Source: Hydrotaea diabolus (Eukaryota > Arthropoda > Insecta > Diptera > Muscidae). From it: a stretch of 64,000 nucleotides of DNA. Below the pieces are notes generated by a model, which saw nothing but the letters and a program-made list of their open reading frames with translations, was not told where the DNA came from and made no database searches. Each line of letters starts with the position of its first letter. The first letter of the stretch is position 1. The translations under genes and the position numbers were made by a program. The stretch is taken from positions 149,939,464-150,003,463 of the forward strand of contig OY740719.1 in the NCBI GenBank assembly GCA_963513945.1. The letters run 5' to 3'. This document shows, piece by piece, positions 1 to 10,743 of this stretch.

Positions 1-680
1 TCAAGCTTTAAAAATAGTGCAACCAGTTGAGTCACAATTTTGAACCAGCAGATTTTTACGCCCTAATTACGCCTTAAGTAGCCTACATACAGTGGACAGT
101 GGAGGAAAAACCAAATATTTGTTAATGAAACTTTATGCGTACCTAATTAAAAATCTGAAAGATGAGCTTATGAGGCTCAGTTAGAATATAGCTATGAGGA
201 TTTTTGAAAGTTTGACTTGCCCAGACTAATGCCAATCACAGATTGAACGCATTCAAAATCAAAAATATTCATTTTGTTGTAAACTTTTTTCAGCTATTCA
301 TTGAGTTCTCAATGTCAATTGGACAGGTCGTTCAGTCGTTCTATACGTAAACATTATATTTAATTTAATAACACAGACTTAGCTTTTAGATTAGTTCTTA
401 GAAGAGATGATGGATACACTAAGTTCATAATTTCTGCAATTTTATAAGCCATTTGTCTATCCTAATAAAGAGAATCAAGTAAAAACGTCGTAAATTGCGG
501 CAAAATCGAACCTTAAATATCCTGCACGGTTTCTTCACAACTAAAGCACAAAAAAATGGTACGTTTTGGGCCTCTTCAGCCCATGCGTCCTTCCCTAATC
601 TCACGTAGAGCATTAAAATTACTCTATATTTTGATTCGTACCTTTAATTTGAGTACACATTGTATGTCCATATTGACTAC
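1..680. other. AT-rich stretch, no gene seen
   Basis: I find no convincing coding frame, splice-flanked exon, RNA gene or transposon end here. Short open frames on the minus strand have no recognisable motif and look like chance. Confidence 0.5.
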
Positions 681-715
681 TAATCGCCCGTTATGACCAT
701 GTGGTACATTTTTTT

Positions 716-972
716 GGGCCGCATAAGCCAAAAAGTCCAGCAACTATGGCTTTTTTTGAAGTATCTATTAAGTGGATCCAATATCCAAAAAAAAGTGTAC
801 GTTTTTGGGAGGGGATACTTTTTCCGCTTTGGTTTAAAGGGAAAGGGCCGCATAAGCCAAAAAGTCCAGCAACTAAGCCTTTTTTTGAAGTATCTATTAA
901 GTGGGTCCAATACCCAAAAAAGTGTACGTTTTTGAGAGGGGATACTTTTTTCCGCTTTGGCTTAAAGGGAAA
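716..972 (+). repeat. Two-unit tandem repeat, 129-bp period
   Basis: A unit beginning GGGCCGCATAAGCCAAAAAG at 716 starts again at 845. The two units differ by scattered substitutions and one- or two-base indels. Frames crossing them are open on both strands only because the unit happens to lack stops. They lead into a dispersed-repeat tail, so this is probably an internal duplication within a larger transposon-derived repeat. Confidence 0.8.
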
Positions 973-1200
973 CTTTTTTGCCCTTGGGCTGATTTCACAC
1001 ATTTTCAATCCCAAACAGCCAAAGACCAGAAGCAATCATCATGCAGATTTTAGGTTTTTAGGTCGATTCGTTTTTCTGCTATCATGTTTTCCACAGACAC
1101 ACGGGCGGACGGACGGACATGGCTAGATCGATCATATTAGCATTTTACGACTATCCGGAATATATGGGCATTTCCGCCGAATATTTTGTTCCACACATAA
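973..1200 (+). repeat. F-family dispersed repeat, tail portion
   Basis: The stretch around 1098-1200 (GGACGGACATGGCTAGATCG and following) matches the 3' part of the longer F1 copy at 39572-40349. That copy carries the same ACATGGCTAGATCG core, then a TTTTACGA segment and an AATATAT segment. No protein is encoded. Such ACATGGCTAGATCG repeats are widespread in fly genomes (general knowledge; family name not assigned). Confidence 0.6.
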
Positions 1201-1249
1201 TTGTCAAAGATCCTGCTATCATTATGAAAAATATGGAGACAATCAACAT

Positions 1250-1640
1250 CGTCATTTTAGTTGGAACACCCTTTATAAGACCGATATGTCATACGTCTGC
1301 TGAATGACCAAGAATACAGCAGAGCAGTACAACTTTCGTTTGAAAGCGTCACTGACGTCTTCAATAACCCTGTGGCACTGCTCAGGGGTACCAAGCCTAT
1401 GACGGAATTCGCATTGATGCTCTAAAATAATGCCGTGACAATCTTAAAGTGGTAATTAACGCTTTGATAAACGGCTGTAAAATAATTTAGAAAATGAGTT
1501 CAATAAACGTATTGGTCTATAAGACCACACAACGTTTTCAGACGTTATTGGGCTTTGGAACAATATTGTTTTTTCTGCACACTGAGTTGGAAAGTGCAAA
1601 AGATAAAGTATGGCATTGATAACACTTGTTTACAAATTAT
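1250..1640 (-). pseudogene. Non-LTR retrotransposon reverse transcriptase fragment (jockey-like)
   Basis: Reading the minus strand across frameshifts gives the order seen in jockey-clade reverse transcriptases: a YRPIRLLNSFSKLF block (family form YRPISLL..LSKLFEKL), then HQCEFRHRLGTPEQCHR (family form HQFGFR..HST..QCHR), then RKLYCSAVFLVIQQTYD, a decayed version of the segment containing the catalytic F-D-x-x-Q-A-F-D block. The catalytic aspartate region is mutated and both ends of the protein are missing. No poly(A) tail or target duplication was identified. It is a dead 5'-truncated fragment. Confidence 0.55.
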
Positions 1641-1967
1641 GTTTTTTTTCCTGGTCCAGAGTTCTCAATATTTTTTCCAATAGATTTTGGCCTCCTAAAC
1701 ACGCAAATGAATTTTAAAAAAATTTTCCTTTGATTAGTTTTCAAGATAGAATTTTTGGAATTTTTTTTATATATTTTTATAAGATGTCTCAACTTTTTGG
1801 ATTATAACTCCCAAGCTAAAATTACTGATTCGATCTGGAAATTACCTTTACTTTATTATACAAGGTTTTAAAATCAGTTCAATACTTTTGACGTTAGAGG
1901 CATTAAAAATTTAAAAAATTGAATTTTTTGTGCAAAATTCACGTTTTTAAATTGAAAAAAAAATATA
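1641..1967. other. Very AT-rich gene-less stretch
   Basis: This is low-complexity A/T sequence up to the first T-MITE. No gene, RNA or transposon end was recognised. Confidence 0.5.
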
Positions 1968-2227
1968 TGTGACGCGCAAAATAGAAAGTGACTTAAGGGT
2001 AAAAATCAACTTTCATTTTTTTTTCTTTTTTTGATGTGGACAGCATCTGAGCATAGAATGAGACCAATCCCATGCCCCAAAATTGTTCCCTCTCAGAGAT
2101 ATGCGCGTTTTATGAAAGTGAAGTCGGCGATTCTAAGCGCAAATAGAAAGGGACCTAATATTTAAAATGGCTCTCCTAAACAAAACTGGCTTTTAACCTT
2201 AGGTCCATTTCTATTTTGTGCGTCACA
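1968..2227. mobile_element. T-family MITE, copy T1
   Basis: The ends are TGTGACGCGCAAAATAGAAA and the inverted TTTCTATTTTGTGCGTCACA. The element is about 260 bp, noncoding, and flanked by TA. The interior carries a GATGTGGACA..ATCTGAGCAT block shared with the copies at 2230, 25955, 50332 and 54113. The TA flank and inverted ends suggest a nonautonomous Tc1/mariner-type element. No autonomous partner with these ends occurs in the window. Confidence 0.8.
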
Positions 2228-2229
2228 TA

Positions 2230-2480
2230 TGTGACAGCGCATAGAGAAAGGGACCTAAGGGCAAAAAAATCATTTTTCATTTTTTTTCTTTTTTTGATGT
2301 GGACAACATCTGAGCATCGAATGAGACCGATCCCATGCCCCAAAAGTGTTCCCTCCCAGAGATACGCGCGTTTTATGAAAGTGAAGTACACCAAAGATAC
2401 ACGTATTGAAATCTTTAAAATGACTCTCCGAAACAAAACTGGTTTTTACCCTTAGGTCCCTTTCTATTTTGCGCGTCACA
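2230..2480. mobile_element. T-family MITE, copy T2, abutting T1
   Basis: It starts TGTGACAGCGCATAGAGAAA and ends with an inverted GCGCGTCACA. It is separated from T1 by exactly one TA dinucleotide (2228-2229). The right flank is TT rather than TA, so the outer target base may have mutated. It is noncoding. Confidence 0.8.
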
Positions 2481-4323
2481 TTTATGTTTCGAATAGCAAA
2501 GAGCCTTGCATGTGCAAACTGCTGCAACTTCGTTAGTTTTGCTCCGATTGTTCTCAAATGTTCACTTAATATTTTTAAAAAGGTTCTCCTCCATTCATAA
2601 AATCAACCCTTAAGCTTAGTTTTCTGGCTTTACCCCTTTATTTTACGCTCCTTTTGTTTAAAGCCCTTATGGGCTCAACAGCAGGACCGTTTCCTTTTTG
2701 AAAAATATAAGAGGCGTTTTATTGAATGCCATTAGGGACCACTGTGCCCTCTCTGTCGTCGTCGTACGCGTCATAGCCTACGTCTCCGTTTACGTTTACG
2801 TCCAAAACACCAGCAACAATTTACTACGATGAAAATTCAATTTCGATTTCGTTCTACTCGCACGAGTCGTAGTTTTTCCCCAAACACAGTCTTTTACGTT
2901 CGAGTTTGTTCTCTTGGATGTAATGGAAAAAACAACAACGAAGAAGAAGCCAACAACACTACCAGCTAAATATAGGCCATATCTCTACTCCCCACATGCA
3001 CAGCGAAAGCAAAGTAGGGGCTTGCCACCAAACTGACGACGTTGGCGGCTGCCTGCGAAGGGGAAAGTGTCTGCGAGGGCGAAAGAGAAGAACGGCGTTG
3101 TCGTCGCGTCGCAAGGGAGGCATGGTTGGTTCGTCGGGTGGTGAAATACAATACGTACGGCCACTACGTAGCGGGTATTGGGGTTATGCCTGGCAAATAC
3201 TACACATTCTCCATCGCAAGTGAGGGACGCAGCAGGAGGAGATGTGGGGGGTAGGCAGTACGTATTACGTCATTAACGTACTACGCTTACAACAAACAAT
3301 TGCTTGCTACAAGGCTGGCGTTGTTGTCGGTATTTGACGTTTGTTTTTGTTTGGTTTGTTGGCGAACAAATTGTTTAACGTCGTCGACGAACGATTGACG
3401 TATGCGAGATATTTTGCAATATAATTTGTTTGACGTTGTGTCGTTGGTAGTTCTTCTCTTTACCCACCTCTCTCTCTTTCTCTTTTTCAGTTGTTTGTTT
3501 TTCCTCGTTGGCTGTTTTGTTTTGTTTTTGGCGTATGTAGGCCTGAAATAATTTATTATTTGCCTCAAAGTGAAATATGTGACACAACCAAACACAAACC
3601 GTGGGAAGGCAAACAGGCCGGCAGGCAGGCAGGCACAATGCTAGGCAGGAGGATGAGGTCAGTGTTTGGCTAAGAGCTCTGTGGTAGCGGTCACTGGGCA
3701 CGGGCACGGGCACGTGGCTATCCCTACATACAGATCATGGGTGGGTACTCTGTTGTGATAAAGTATGACGTTTCTTACGTCGGTAGTTCTTAATTTATGG
3801 CGATGATGATGTTGAGCAGCAGAGGATATCGCTGTCGTTGTATCTGTTTGTTTGTTGGTTTGTTAGTTTGTTGTGATATCTGGTTTGGCATTGTGGCCAT
3901 TACGGGCAACCTTCACAAGGAATTCGCCACTTAAACAAGTTGGGCTTGTTTTTATTTTTTGTCAAGACCACAGCGACCAAACATACCCCCACACACATGC
4001 ACACACGCGCCATTTATCCTGTTCGGCGCTCTGGTGTAGGATATTACAAGACACTGAAAGGCCTAGAGGCGCACAGTGTTTCGCAACATGTGGGATTTTA
4101 ATGTCTTGAAAATGTATGCCATGCATATGCCGCCACTCTCTTGGCCTCAAATAATATTTAAAACATGCCAAATGCATCAATTTAAATAATAACATAAAAA
4201 AATAAAGTCAGGCTTAGCCGACTTTATTACACCTTGTACTTGTTAGGTATGCAGAAAAACCAACTGATAAATTGTTAAACTAACAATTAATGTTGGTCAA
4301 ATTACAGGCAGAAGGAAGGGAAT
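2481..4323. other. Unique-looking, relatively GC-rich region without a recognised gene
   Basis: The region contains CGTCGT and TACGT-rich tracts, CAACAA runs, a (GCAG)n cluster near 3615-3640 and a CACACA stretch near 3990. Such features are common around fly 5' regions. Open frames of 60-110 codons exist on both strands but none shows a domain, and none is bounded by convincing splice sites. It may be regulatory or promoter-proximal host DNA. Confidence 0.35.
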
Positions 4324-5621
4324 TACGAGGGCGGTTCGGAAACTTCTTAACCTAGCACAAAAGCGCGGTATAAACAGAAAAAAGTTTAGTGTTTTGGAAA
4401 TTTCCATCTCTGCTATGAACACATGTTAAATTTTGTTTCGATCTGGCAACTCCTTCATATAGAAACAGGTGTTCACAAAAGACGCATCCGCGATTTTTTT
4501 ACAATGGAAAAATTAGAAATGCGTGGTGTTATTAAATATTTAAATAAAAAAGGTTTATCGGGACAAGAAATTCATAATGATATGGTGAATGTGTTAAGTG
4601 AAAGTGCTCCTTCATATGCAACAGTAAAAAATTGGTTTGCTGAATTTAAACGTGGTCGTACAAGCATTGAAGATGAACCACGTAGTCGACGTCCAAAAAC
4701 AGCAACAACAACAGAAATTGTAGCCAAAGTGCATGATATGGTATTAAATGATCGACGAATAAAAGTGCGTGAAATAGCTAATATCATGGGCATCTCAAAT
4801 GATCGAGTCCATTTAATTTTGCATGAAGAACTACAGATGAAAAAGCTTTCTGCAAGATGGGTGCCGCACTTGTTAACAGTCGACCAAAAACGCACAAGAA
4901 TGAACATTTCTCAAGCTTGTTTGGATCGTTTTCAGCGAAATAAAATGGATTTTAAGCGTCGTTTCATAACTGTTGATGAGACATGGATCTACCACTATAC
5001 TCCAGAGACAAAAGAACAATCCAAACAATGGACTGAAACTGGAGGAAGTGCCCCAAAGAAGGCAAAAACAATTCAATCGGCTGGTAAGGTTATGGCAACG
5101 ATTTTTTGAGACTTCAAAGGTATTTTATTGATTGACTATCTGCAAAAGGGTAAAACAATAAATTCAGAGTACTATTGCAACCTTTTAGATCAATTAAACG
5201 TACAAATTCGAGAAAAACGTCCTGGCTTACAACACAAAAAAATAATTTTTCATCAAGACAACGCACCAGCGCACAAGAGTGTTTTAACAATGGCTAAAAT
5301 CAACGAATTAAAGTACGAGTTGCTTGACCACCCACCTTATTCTCCTGATTTAGCTCCCAGTGACTTTTACCTGTTCCCAAATCCAAAAAAATTCCTTGCT
5401 GGCAAGCGTTTTACCTCAAATGAAGATGCAATTACAGTTGTAAACCACTATTTTGAAGACCTTGAGGAAAACTATTTTAATCAAGGGATAGAATTGCTAG
5501 ATAAGCGTTGGACTAAGTGTATTGAAGTTTCAGGAGATTATATTGAAAAATAAAAATATTTTTGAAAAACTAACTATTCTCTTTCATTGATAGGCTCAGA
5601 AATTTCCGAACCGCCCTCGTA
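4324..5621 (+). mobile_element. Mariner-B1, near-complete element
   Basis: Inverted ends CGAGGGCGGTTCGGAA and TTCCGAACCGCCCTCG are flanked by the TA target duplication (4324-4325 and 5620-5621). The 1294-bp body is the standard mariner length and holds one transposase frame on the plus strand. The closest relatives in the window are B2 (32005) and B3 (45725). High similarity among the three suggests recent activity of this family. Confidence 0.95.
4504..5553 (+). pseudogene. Mariner-B1 transposase (DD34D), one in-frame stop
   Basis: The enzyme would cut and paste the element at TA sites using a DDD triad. The frame starts at the MEKLEM methionine; the open frame extends 27 codons upstream, but relatives begin here. 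Visible are an N-terminal helix-turn-helix region, the WVPHLL linker motif, TVDETW with catalytic Asp 1, HQDNAPAH with Asp 2 and YSPDLAPSD with Asp 3. The Asp2-Asp3 spacing is 34 residues. The length, 349 codons, is normal. A TGA at 5107-5109 replaces a tryptophan codon found as TGG in the sibling copies. The frame is otherwise continuous, so this is a very recently disabled copy. Confidence 0.9.
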
Positions 5622-6004
5622 TAAAGGAAATCCCAAGGTTTTTGACTACCCATACGTCTATGTTTGAAGGTATCTGTTCTCGTTCCTTGAGCTATTGATC
5701 CAATCCCCAAATTCAGATAAATCGTGTCATATAATGACATATGTATAAGTAGTATTGCGAATATCTTCGTAGAACATTTTTTAATATGCTTTCTATACAT
5801 TGGAGCGTCATTCGGTTATTTTTTTTAATGTTTTGCAAAACTGTTGTCCAATAAATTTCAGTGCGTGTCCTTTTTTGAACTTGTATAAATGTTTTTTAAA
5901 AATAATCGTTTTTAATTAAAATAATCTACCAAATTACTAATAGTATTACTTAAATAAAGATCGATGGAATCAGAATATTTTTACGAAAATCTGGTACTAT
6001 TGTA
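5622..6004. other. No gene seen
   Basis: AT-rich sequence between mariner-B1 and element E1. No coding signal or transposon end was recognised. Confidence 0.45.
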
Positions 6005-6897
6005 AAGGGTGTTTTGTTCACGACGTGTGGTTTTCAATCTGAACACACGTTTTCGGAGTTGGTTTTTCTGACAGTTTTATGCTCAGTTTGGTTTGCCATT
6101 TCATAATGAATAGACTTTCTCTGGCACAACGGTAGGAAATCGTGGTGAATGGGCCCAAAACAAGATGACCATCGATCCTGATTTTTACAAGAAAATTTTG
6201 TTCAGCGATGAAGCTCACTTTTGGTTGAATGGATACGTTAATCGCTAAAATTGTCGCATTTTGAGTAACGAAAATCCACAAGCCATTGTTGAGACGCCAG
6301 TAAATCTTCAAAAAGTCACTGTTTGGTGTGCTCTTTGGGCAGAGGGAATCATTGGTCCATATTTCTTAAAAAATGAAGCCGGCCATTATGTTACTGGCAA
6401 TGGAAAACGCTAAAGAGCCATGATTAATGACTTTTTCCAGCCTGAATTGGAGTTTGTTTAAGTGGACGACCTTTGGTTCCGACAAGACGGCGCTACATGC
6501 CAAACAGCCAACGAAACAATCAGTTTATTGAAGGCAACTGTTGATGAGCGCATTATCTCCCGTTGTGGCCTCCAAGATCGTGCGATTTACCTTCGCTGGA
6601 CTATTTTTTGTGGGGTTTGGTGAAGTCGCTTGTCTACGCAAATAAGCCCGTCACTATTGACGCCTTGGAAGAGAATATTCGGCGCCTTATTGCTGACATA
6701 GGGTCCTAAATGCTGCAAAAAGTGGTCTGAAATTGGGCCTCTCGGCTGGAATTTATTTGGGCCAGCCGCAGCGGCCACTTTACATTATAAAACATAAAAA
6801 CCCTTTTCTTTATAATAAAGCTAAATTCTTGGCTTAAACATTAAATTATATGTGTTTTAGTTCTCTGAAAAACCACATGTCTGAAAAGAACACCCTT
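6005..6897 (+). mobile_element. DD41D-type element E1, internally deleted
   Basis: The ends read AAGGGTGTTTTGTTCACGAC and, inverted at the right, AAGGGTGTTCTTTTCAGACA. Both continue into a shared ATGTGGTTTT-like segment. The element is 893 bp, shorter than a full element of about 1.2-1.3 kb. It carries a decayed plus-strand transposase. Confidence 0.85.
6106..6797 (+). pseudogene. E1 transposase remnant (DD41D family)
   Basis: Starts MNRLSLAQR, the usual N-terminus of this insect family. Most of the DNA-binding domain is deleted before the catalytic core. The core shows ILFSDEAHFWLNGYVN (Asp 1), VTVWCALWAEGIIGPYF, then FRQDGATCQT (Asp 2). Several in-frame stops and frameshifts are present, and the third-acid region is scrambled. 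Naming this DD41D rests on intact relatives, where 41 residues separate Asp 2 and Asp 3 (general family knowledge). Non-functional. Confidence 0.8.
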
Positions 6898-6973
6898 GAT
6901 TATTTCTTCCTTCTTGCTTAAATAAATAAATTTTGTTTAGCTCGTTTGTTTTATTTCGGTCTGTTGCTTTTAC

Positions 6974-7380
6974 ACATTGAACAGGGATTAACCGGCTCAA
7001 GACCTCTTGCTTCTATATTTAAATAGAAGACAAGTTTTTAACAAAATGGCAAAGTGACATTGATTTTCGTGGCTGCACACTACTTTTAGCATGATTTCGG
7101 GTCCGTGACAACCCTCATCAGAAAGCCTTGCTGCAATTGTTGAAAGTAAAACCGAACTCTACAAGGCCAGACTCTCCCCAAACGAATGAGAACTACTGTT
7201 GTAAACCTTACTTTTCAAGTTTTCTTCACACAATTGCCCACGAAAATACAACTCACCCTTGTGACCTCTCAAGAGACTCCACATCGAGAGCCATTAATAG
7301 ATTTCTTTTGTTAAAAACTTATCTTCTCTTTAAATATAGAAGCAAAAGGTCTTGAGCCGGTTTAATCCCTGTTCAATGTA
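6974..7380. mobile_element. H-family inverted-repeat element, copy H1
   Basis: Left end ACATTGAACAGGGATTAACC matches the inverted right end CCTGTTCAATGT. The arms also share CGGCTCAAGACC and a TATATTTAAA.AGAAG segment. It is noncoding. Related copies or parts lie at about 10850-11165 (H2) and 17860-19475 (H3, split by mariner-C1). Confidence 0.7.
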
Positions 7381-7721
7381 TAAATAAATTTTATAATAAA
7401 ATTTAATCAATCCGTTTTGTTCAAAATACGCCAACAAAATCACAACCGTAGCCTCTACTTCCGCCATTCATTTGAGGTATTTTGTGTCACATTTACCCCT
7501 GAATTGATTTCTTTTTTTTTTGACCAACTTTACCAATTTGATGCACAAAATCGTTCCACTTAAGCATAGAAACTTCATTAGCTTAATAAATATTTATAAA
7601 TCGTTTAATACAAAAATAATTTGGAAATTTAACCTCACTCAAAATTTAAGGAACATTTGGTACAGTTAACGAATTCTCGTGGTAAAGACAGCCGAATTCA
7701 AAGAGTACGTATAGCCAATTA
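7381..7721. other. AT-rich spacer, no gene
   Basis: Between H1 and the next hairpin element I see no coding or RNA signal. Confidence 0.4.
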
Positions 7722-8372
7722 CACTGTGCGACAGCCACAATCGGTTTGGGATGAAACCACCGGGGAAAGTTATATCGGTCAAAAAAAGGTCATACGTGTC
7801 CCAGCGTTTCGTTGGGTCTCATCTAGGAATCGAGATATATCGATTTGAAGTTAGTAAGTATCGTATAGGGGAATTTGTCACGTTTTTGGCTCTTTTGCAT
7901 CGATTTTCATGATTTATGTCTCATTTTGGTCATAGGTTATGTGACTTTACGTGAAAGTAATAGGACTTGACACTTTTTACCGTTTTGGATTTTTTATGAA
8001 TTAAAAAAAAAAAAATTTAATTTTTAGGCAAAAATAATTTTTTTTTTTTCATACATTTATTTATAATTGCGAAACTGTTGCTTAAGTAGGAAAACGGTTT
8101 AAGAACAGATTAGAGGAATTGTAATTCTTAATTTTTCTAAATTTGTTTCAGCTAAATCGGACGAGTGGTTCTCGAGTTATGTCAAACAAAAGAGCCTAAA
8201 ACGTGACAAATTCCCCTATACGATACTTACTAACTTCAAATCGATATATCTCGATTCCTAGATGAGACCCAGCGAAACGCTGTAACACGTGTGACTTTTT
8301 TTTACCAATATAACTTTCCCCGGTGGTTTCATTCCAAACCGATCACTGACCCTTACCATTTGTCGCAGAGTG
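7722..8372. mobile_element. Hairpin (foldback) element 1
   Basis: Two arms of about 200 bp are near-perfect reverse complements; for example GAATCGAGATATATCGATTT appears at about 7831 and, inverted, at about 8240. They enclose an AT-rich core (about 7905-8190). Ends CACTGTGCGACA and TGTCGCAGAGTG are flanked on both sides by TTA (7719-7721 and 8373-8375). CAC ends with a three-base TWA-type duplication would fit a nonautonomous CMC/Chapaev-like element, but that assignment is inference. No protein is encoded. Confidence 0.75.
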
Positions 8373-8375
8373 TTA

Positions 8376-8842
8376 TCTACCACAACAATTAATACCAGTA
8401 CAAATTCAATTCCAATAATCCTTCTGATTACTAAGGGCTAACGATACTTTGTCTCTTCAACCGATACTGTCAGTTCTCACTATTGAAAATTGCCGTGTAC
8501 CCAATCAACACTAGGTTGTAGCGGTAGAATACAAGGATAGTACGTACAACCACCAACATTCTGTTGGCTAAAAATTCGGTTGTGGCTGCAAATTTTTTCT
8601 CAGTATGTGTCGGTTGTCGGCTTTTGAGTTATTAATCGTAGCCCCAAAGTAAGATATATCGTGCATATAATGACATGTGAGTAATTGTGAGAAATTTTCA
8701 TTTCTTTTGAGTACAGAACAAATTTACGAAAATCGTAAGAATTAATGCACATTTGAAGAGCTGAGGAAATGCCCATTTTTGAGATGGTCCACTTTTCGGT
8801 TCGTTGGTCTGTTACATCAAATTAAGCCAAATCCTATAAGTA
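8376..8842. repeat. J-family repeat and flanking sequence
   Basis: A segment from about 8450 to 8610 (TCTCTTCAACCGATACTGTC .. ACCCAATCAACA .. TCGGTTGTGGCTGCAAAT) recurs inverted at 50050-50215 and 53831-53996, and in the same orientation at 60785-60937. Right copies end in a CTGTGTG-like terminus. Noncoding and unclassified. The remainder up to 8842 has no recognised content. Confidence 0.5.
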
Positions 8843-9438
8843 AGGGGTGTTTTTTATTGGGGTATAGAACTTTAAGTTGGCATCACTTTTTTAACTGGCG
8901 ACCATTTTGTCAGCTGTCAAGTTATTAATATTTAGTTTGGTTTGCCATTTCATCATGAACAGGTTGACAAAAGAACAACGCTTGCAAATCGTGCAAATTT
9001 ATTTCGAAAGTAATGGTTCAGTTCGCGAAGTTCACTGCAAGCTCCGTCCATTTTATGGTCGACATAATCGTCCATCAGAGCAATTAATTCGGTTAACCAT
9101 GGATCGGTTAACATGGACCATTAGATTATTTTCTTTGGGGATATGTGAAGTCGCTCGTCTACGCCAACAAACCAGAAACACGTTAGGGGACTTGGAAGCC
9201 AACATTCGTGGCGTTATTGCCAACATACGGCCCCATATGCTCGAAAAAGTGGTTGAAAATTGGACCTGTATAATTGGCTTTATTCGAGCCAGCCGCGGCG
9301 GCCACATGCCCGAAATCATATTTAAACATTAATGGCATAAAATTATCCTTCCAATAAAGCCAAATTGATGGACATTAAAACGATTTTCTTGTGTTTTATT
9401 TCAATTCGAAGTTCTATATCTCAATAAAAAACACCCTT
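8843..9438 (+). mobile_element. DD41D-type element E2, about half-size deletion derivative
   Basis: Inverted ends of about 25 bp (AAGGGGTGTTTTTTATTGGG and, at the right, AATAAAAAACACCCTT) are flanked by TA. The ends differ from those of E1 and E3, so this is a separate subfamily. At roughly 596 bp it lacks the catalytic middle of the transposase. Confidence 0.85.
8955..9332 (+). pseudogene. E2 truncated transposase, N-terminus joined to C-terminal tail
   Basis: An uninterrupted frame starts MNRLTKEQRLQIVQIYF (DNA-binding N-terminus with FYGRHNRPSE) and, after a scrambled 30-residue junction, ends with the family's C-terminal tail (EANIRGVIANIRPHMLEKVV .. SRGGHMPEIIFKH). All three catalytic acids are missing. 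It cannot transpose. Because it keeps the N-terminal domain and no stop, it could in principle be translated into a DNA-binding-only product. That is speculation. Confidence 0.7.
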
Positions 9439-9477
9439 TATAAATATGTTTGGATTGCTAAGGAAATTGCAATGAAT

Positions 9478-10743
9478 TACGAGGGCGACCGCAAAACTAA
9501 CTGGCCTGGCACATTTTCTGTTTTACTAGCAACTTTTTTTGTTGTTGTTTTTTAAAAGCAATCTTTTATAAGCCATCTGCCAAAATTTCCGAAATATTTA
9601 ATGATTATTTTCTTTGTTACAGGTGATTGAAGTAAACAAGTTTTATAATTTTTGAAACATGAAAAATAAAGAGTTTCGTGCGGTAATTAAACACTTTTAT
9701 ATGAAAGGTTATACGCCACAATTAATCAAAGATGAATTGGATTCTGTTCATGGTGACAATGCACCATCATACTCCACCGTGAAATCCTGGGTTCAACAAT
9801 TTAAAATGGGTCGTTCAAGTACAGAAGATGAACAACGCTCTGGAAGACCGAAAACAGCTGCTACTATTGAAAACATTAGAAAAATATTTAATGAAGTGAC
9901 TAAAGATAGACAAACAAAGCTCAGAGAACTTGCTGATATTGTTAAAATACACGAAAAACAAGTTTGGAGTATTTTACATGATGAACTCCACATTAAAAAC
10001 CTATCCGCAAGATGGGTGCCGCGTTTGTTGACTTTGCCCCAAAAAATCGTCCATTGAACCAATTCCGAGGGGCTTTTAGCGATTTATCAGCGTAATCAAA
10101 TAGAGTTCTTGCGCCGATTCATAACTGTTGATGAAACATGGATCCATCACTACATCCCAGAATGCAATGAACAGTCAAAACAATGGATAGAAGCTGGTAA
10201 AAGTGGTCCCAAGAAGGCGAAAACTGTTAAGTCAGCAGGAAAAGTAATGGCCACAGTATTTTGGGATGCAAGGGGTATGATATTTATTGATTATCTTGAG
10301 AAAGGAAAAACTATAAATAGTGATTATTATTGTGCATTAATGGATCGGTTGAGTGAAGAAATCAAGATAAAACGACCGCATTTAGAAAAAAAGTTCTTTT
10401 TGCATTTTTAACTCAACAAAAACTGGCCGAATTACGATTTGAAATTGATCCGCATCCACCATATAGTCCAGATTTAGCTTCTTCTGATTATTTCTTGTTT
10501 CCAAATTTAAAAAAATTCTCGGTGGCAAAAAATGTTCGTCCAATAGCGAGGTTATTGCTCAAACTGAGGCATATTTTGAAGGTCTTGAAAAATCTTATTT
10601 TTCGGATAGAATTAAAAAACTTGAAAAACGTTTGATGAAGTGTATTGAGTTGGAAGGAGATAATGTTGAAAAATAAATAATGATAATTCCAAAAAAACGG
10701 TTCTTTTTATGTTAGGCCAGTTACTTTTAAGGTCGCCCTCGTA
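9478..10743 (+). mobile_element. Mariner-A2
   Basis: The left end CGAGGGCGACCGCAAAACTA and the inverted right end (GGTCGCCCTCG) are flanked by TA. Length is 1262 bp between the TAs. Siblings are A1 (60938, frame intact), A3 (12896) and A4 (40820). Confidence 0.95.
9659..10676 (+). pseudogene. Mariner-A2 transposase, catalytic motif deleted
   Basis: Begins MKNKEFRAVIKHFYMKGYTP and keeps the helix-turn-helix region, WVPRLL and TVDETW (Asp 1). A stop falls just after QKIVH, near 10055. Further on, 27 bp are missing compared with A1 and A4 exactly at HQDNAPSHT, removing the second catalytic aspartate in frame. A frameshift near 10510 precedes the C-terminal KCIELEGDNVEK. Clearly dead. Confidence 0.9.

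Noticed and set aside
3290..3420. Possible minus-strand promoter near 3393 (initiator-like TCAATCG)
   Set aside because: The initiator does not match the fly consensus, no TATA-like box is well placed and no exon follows.
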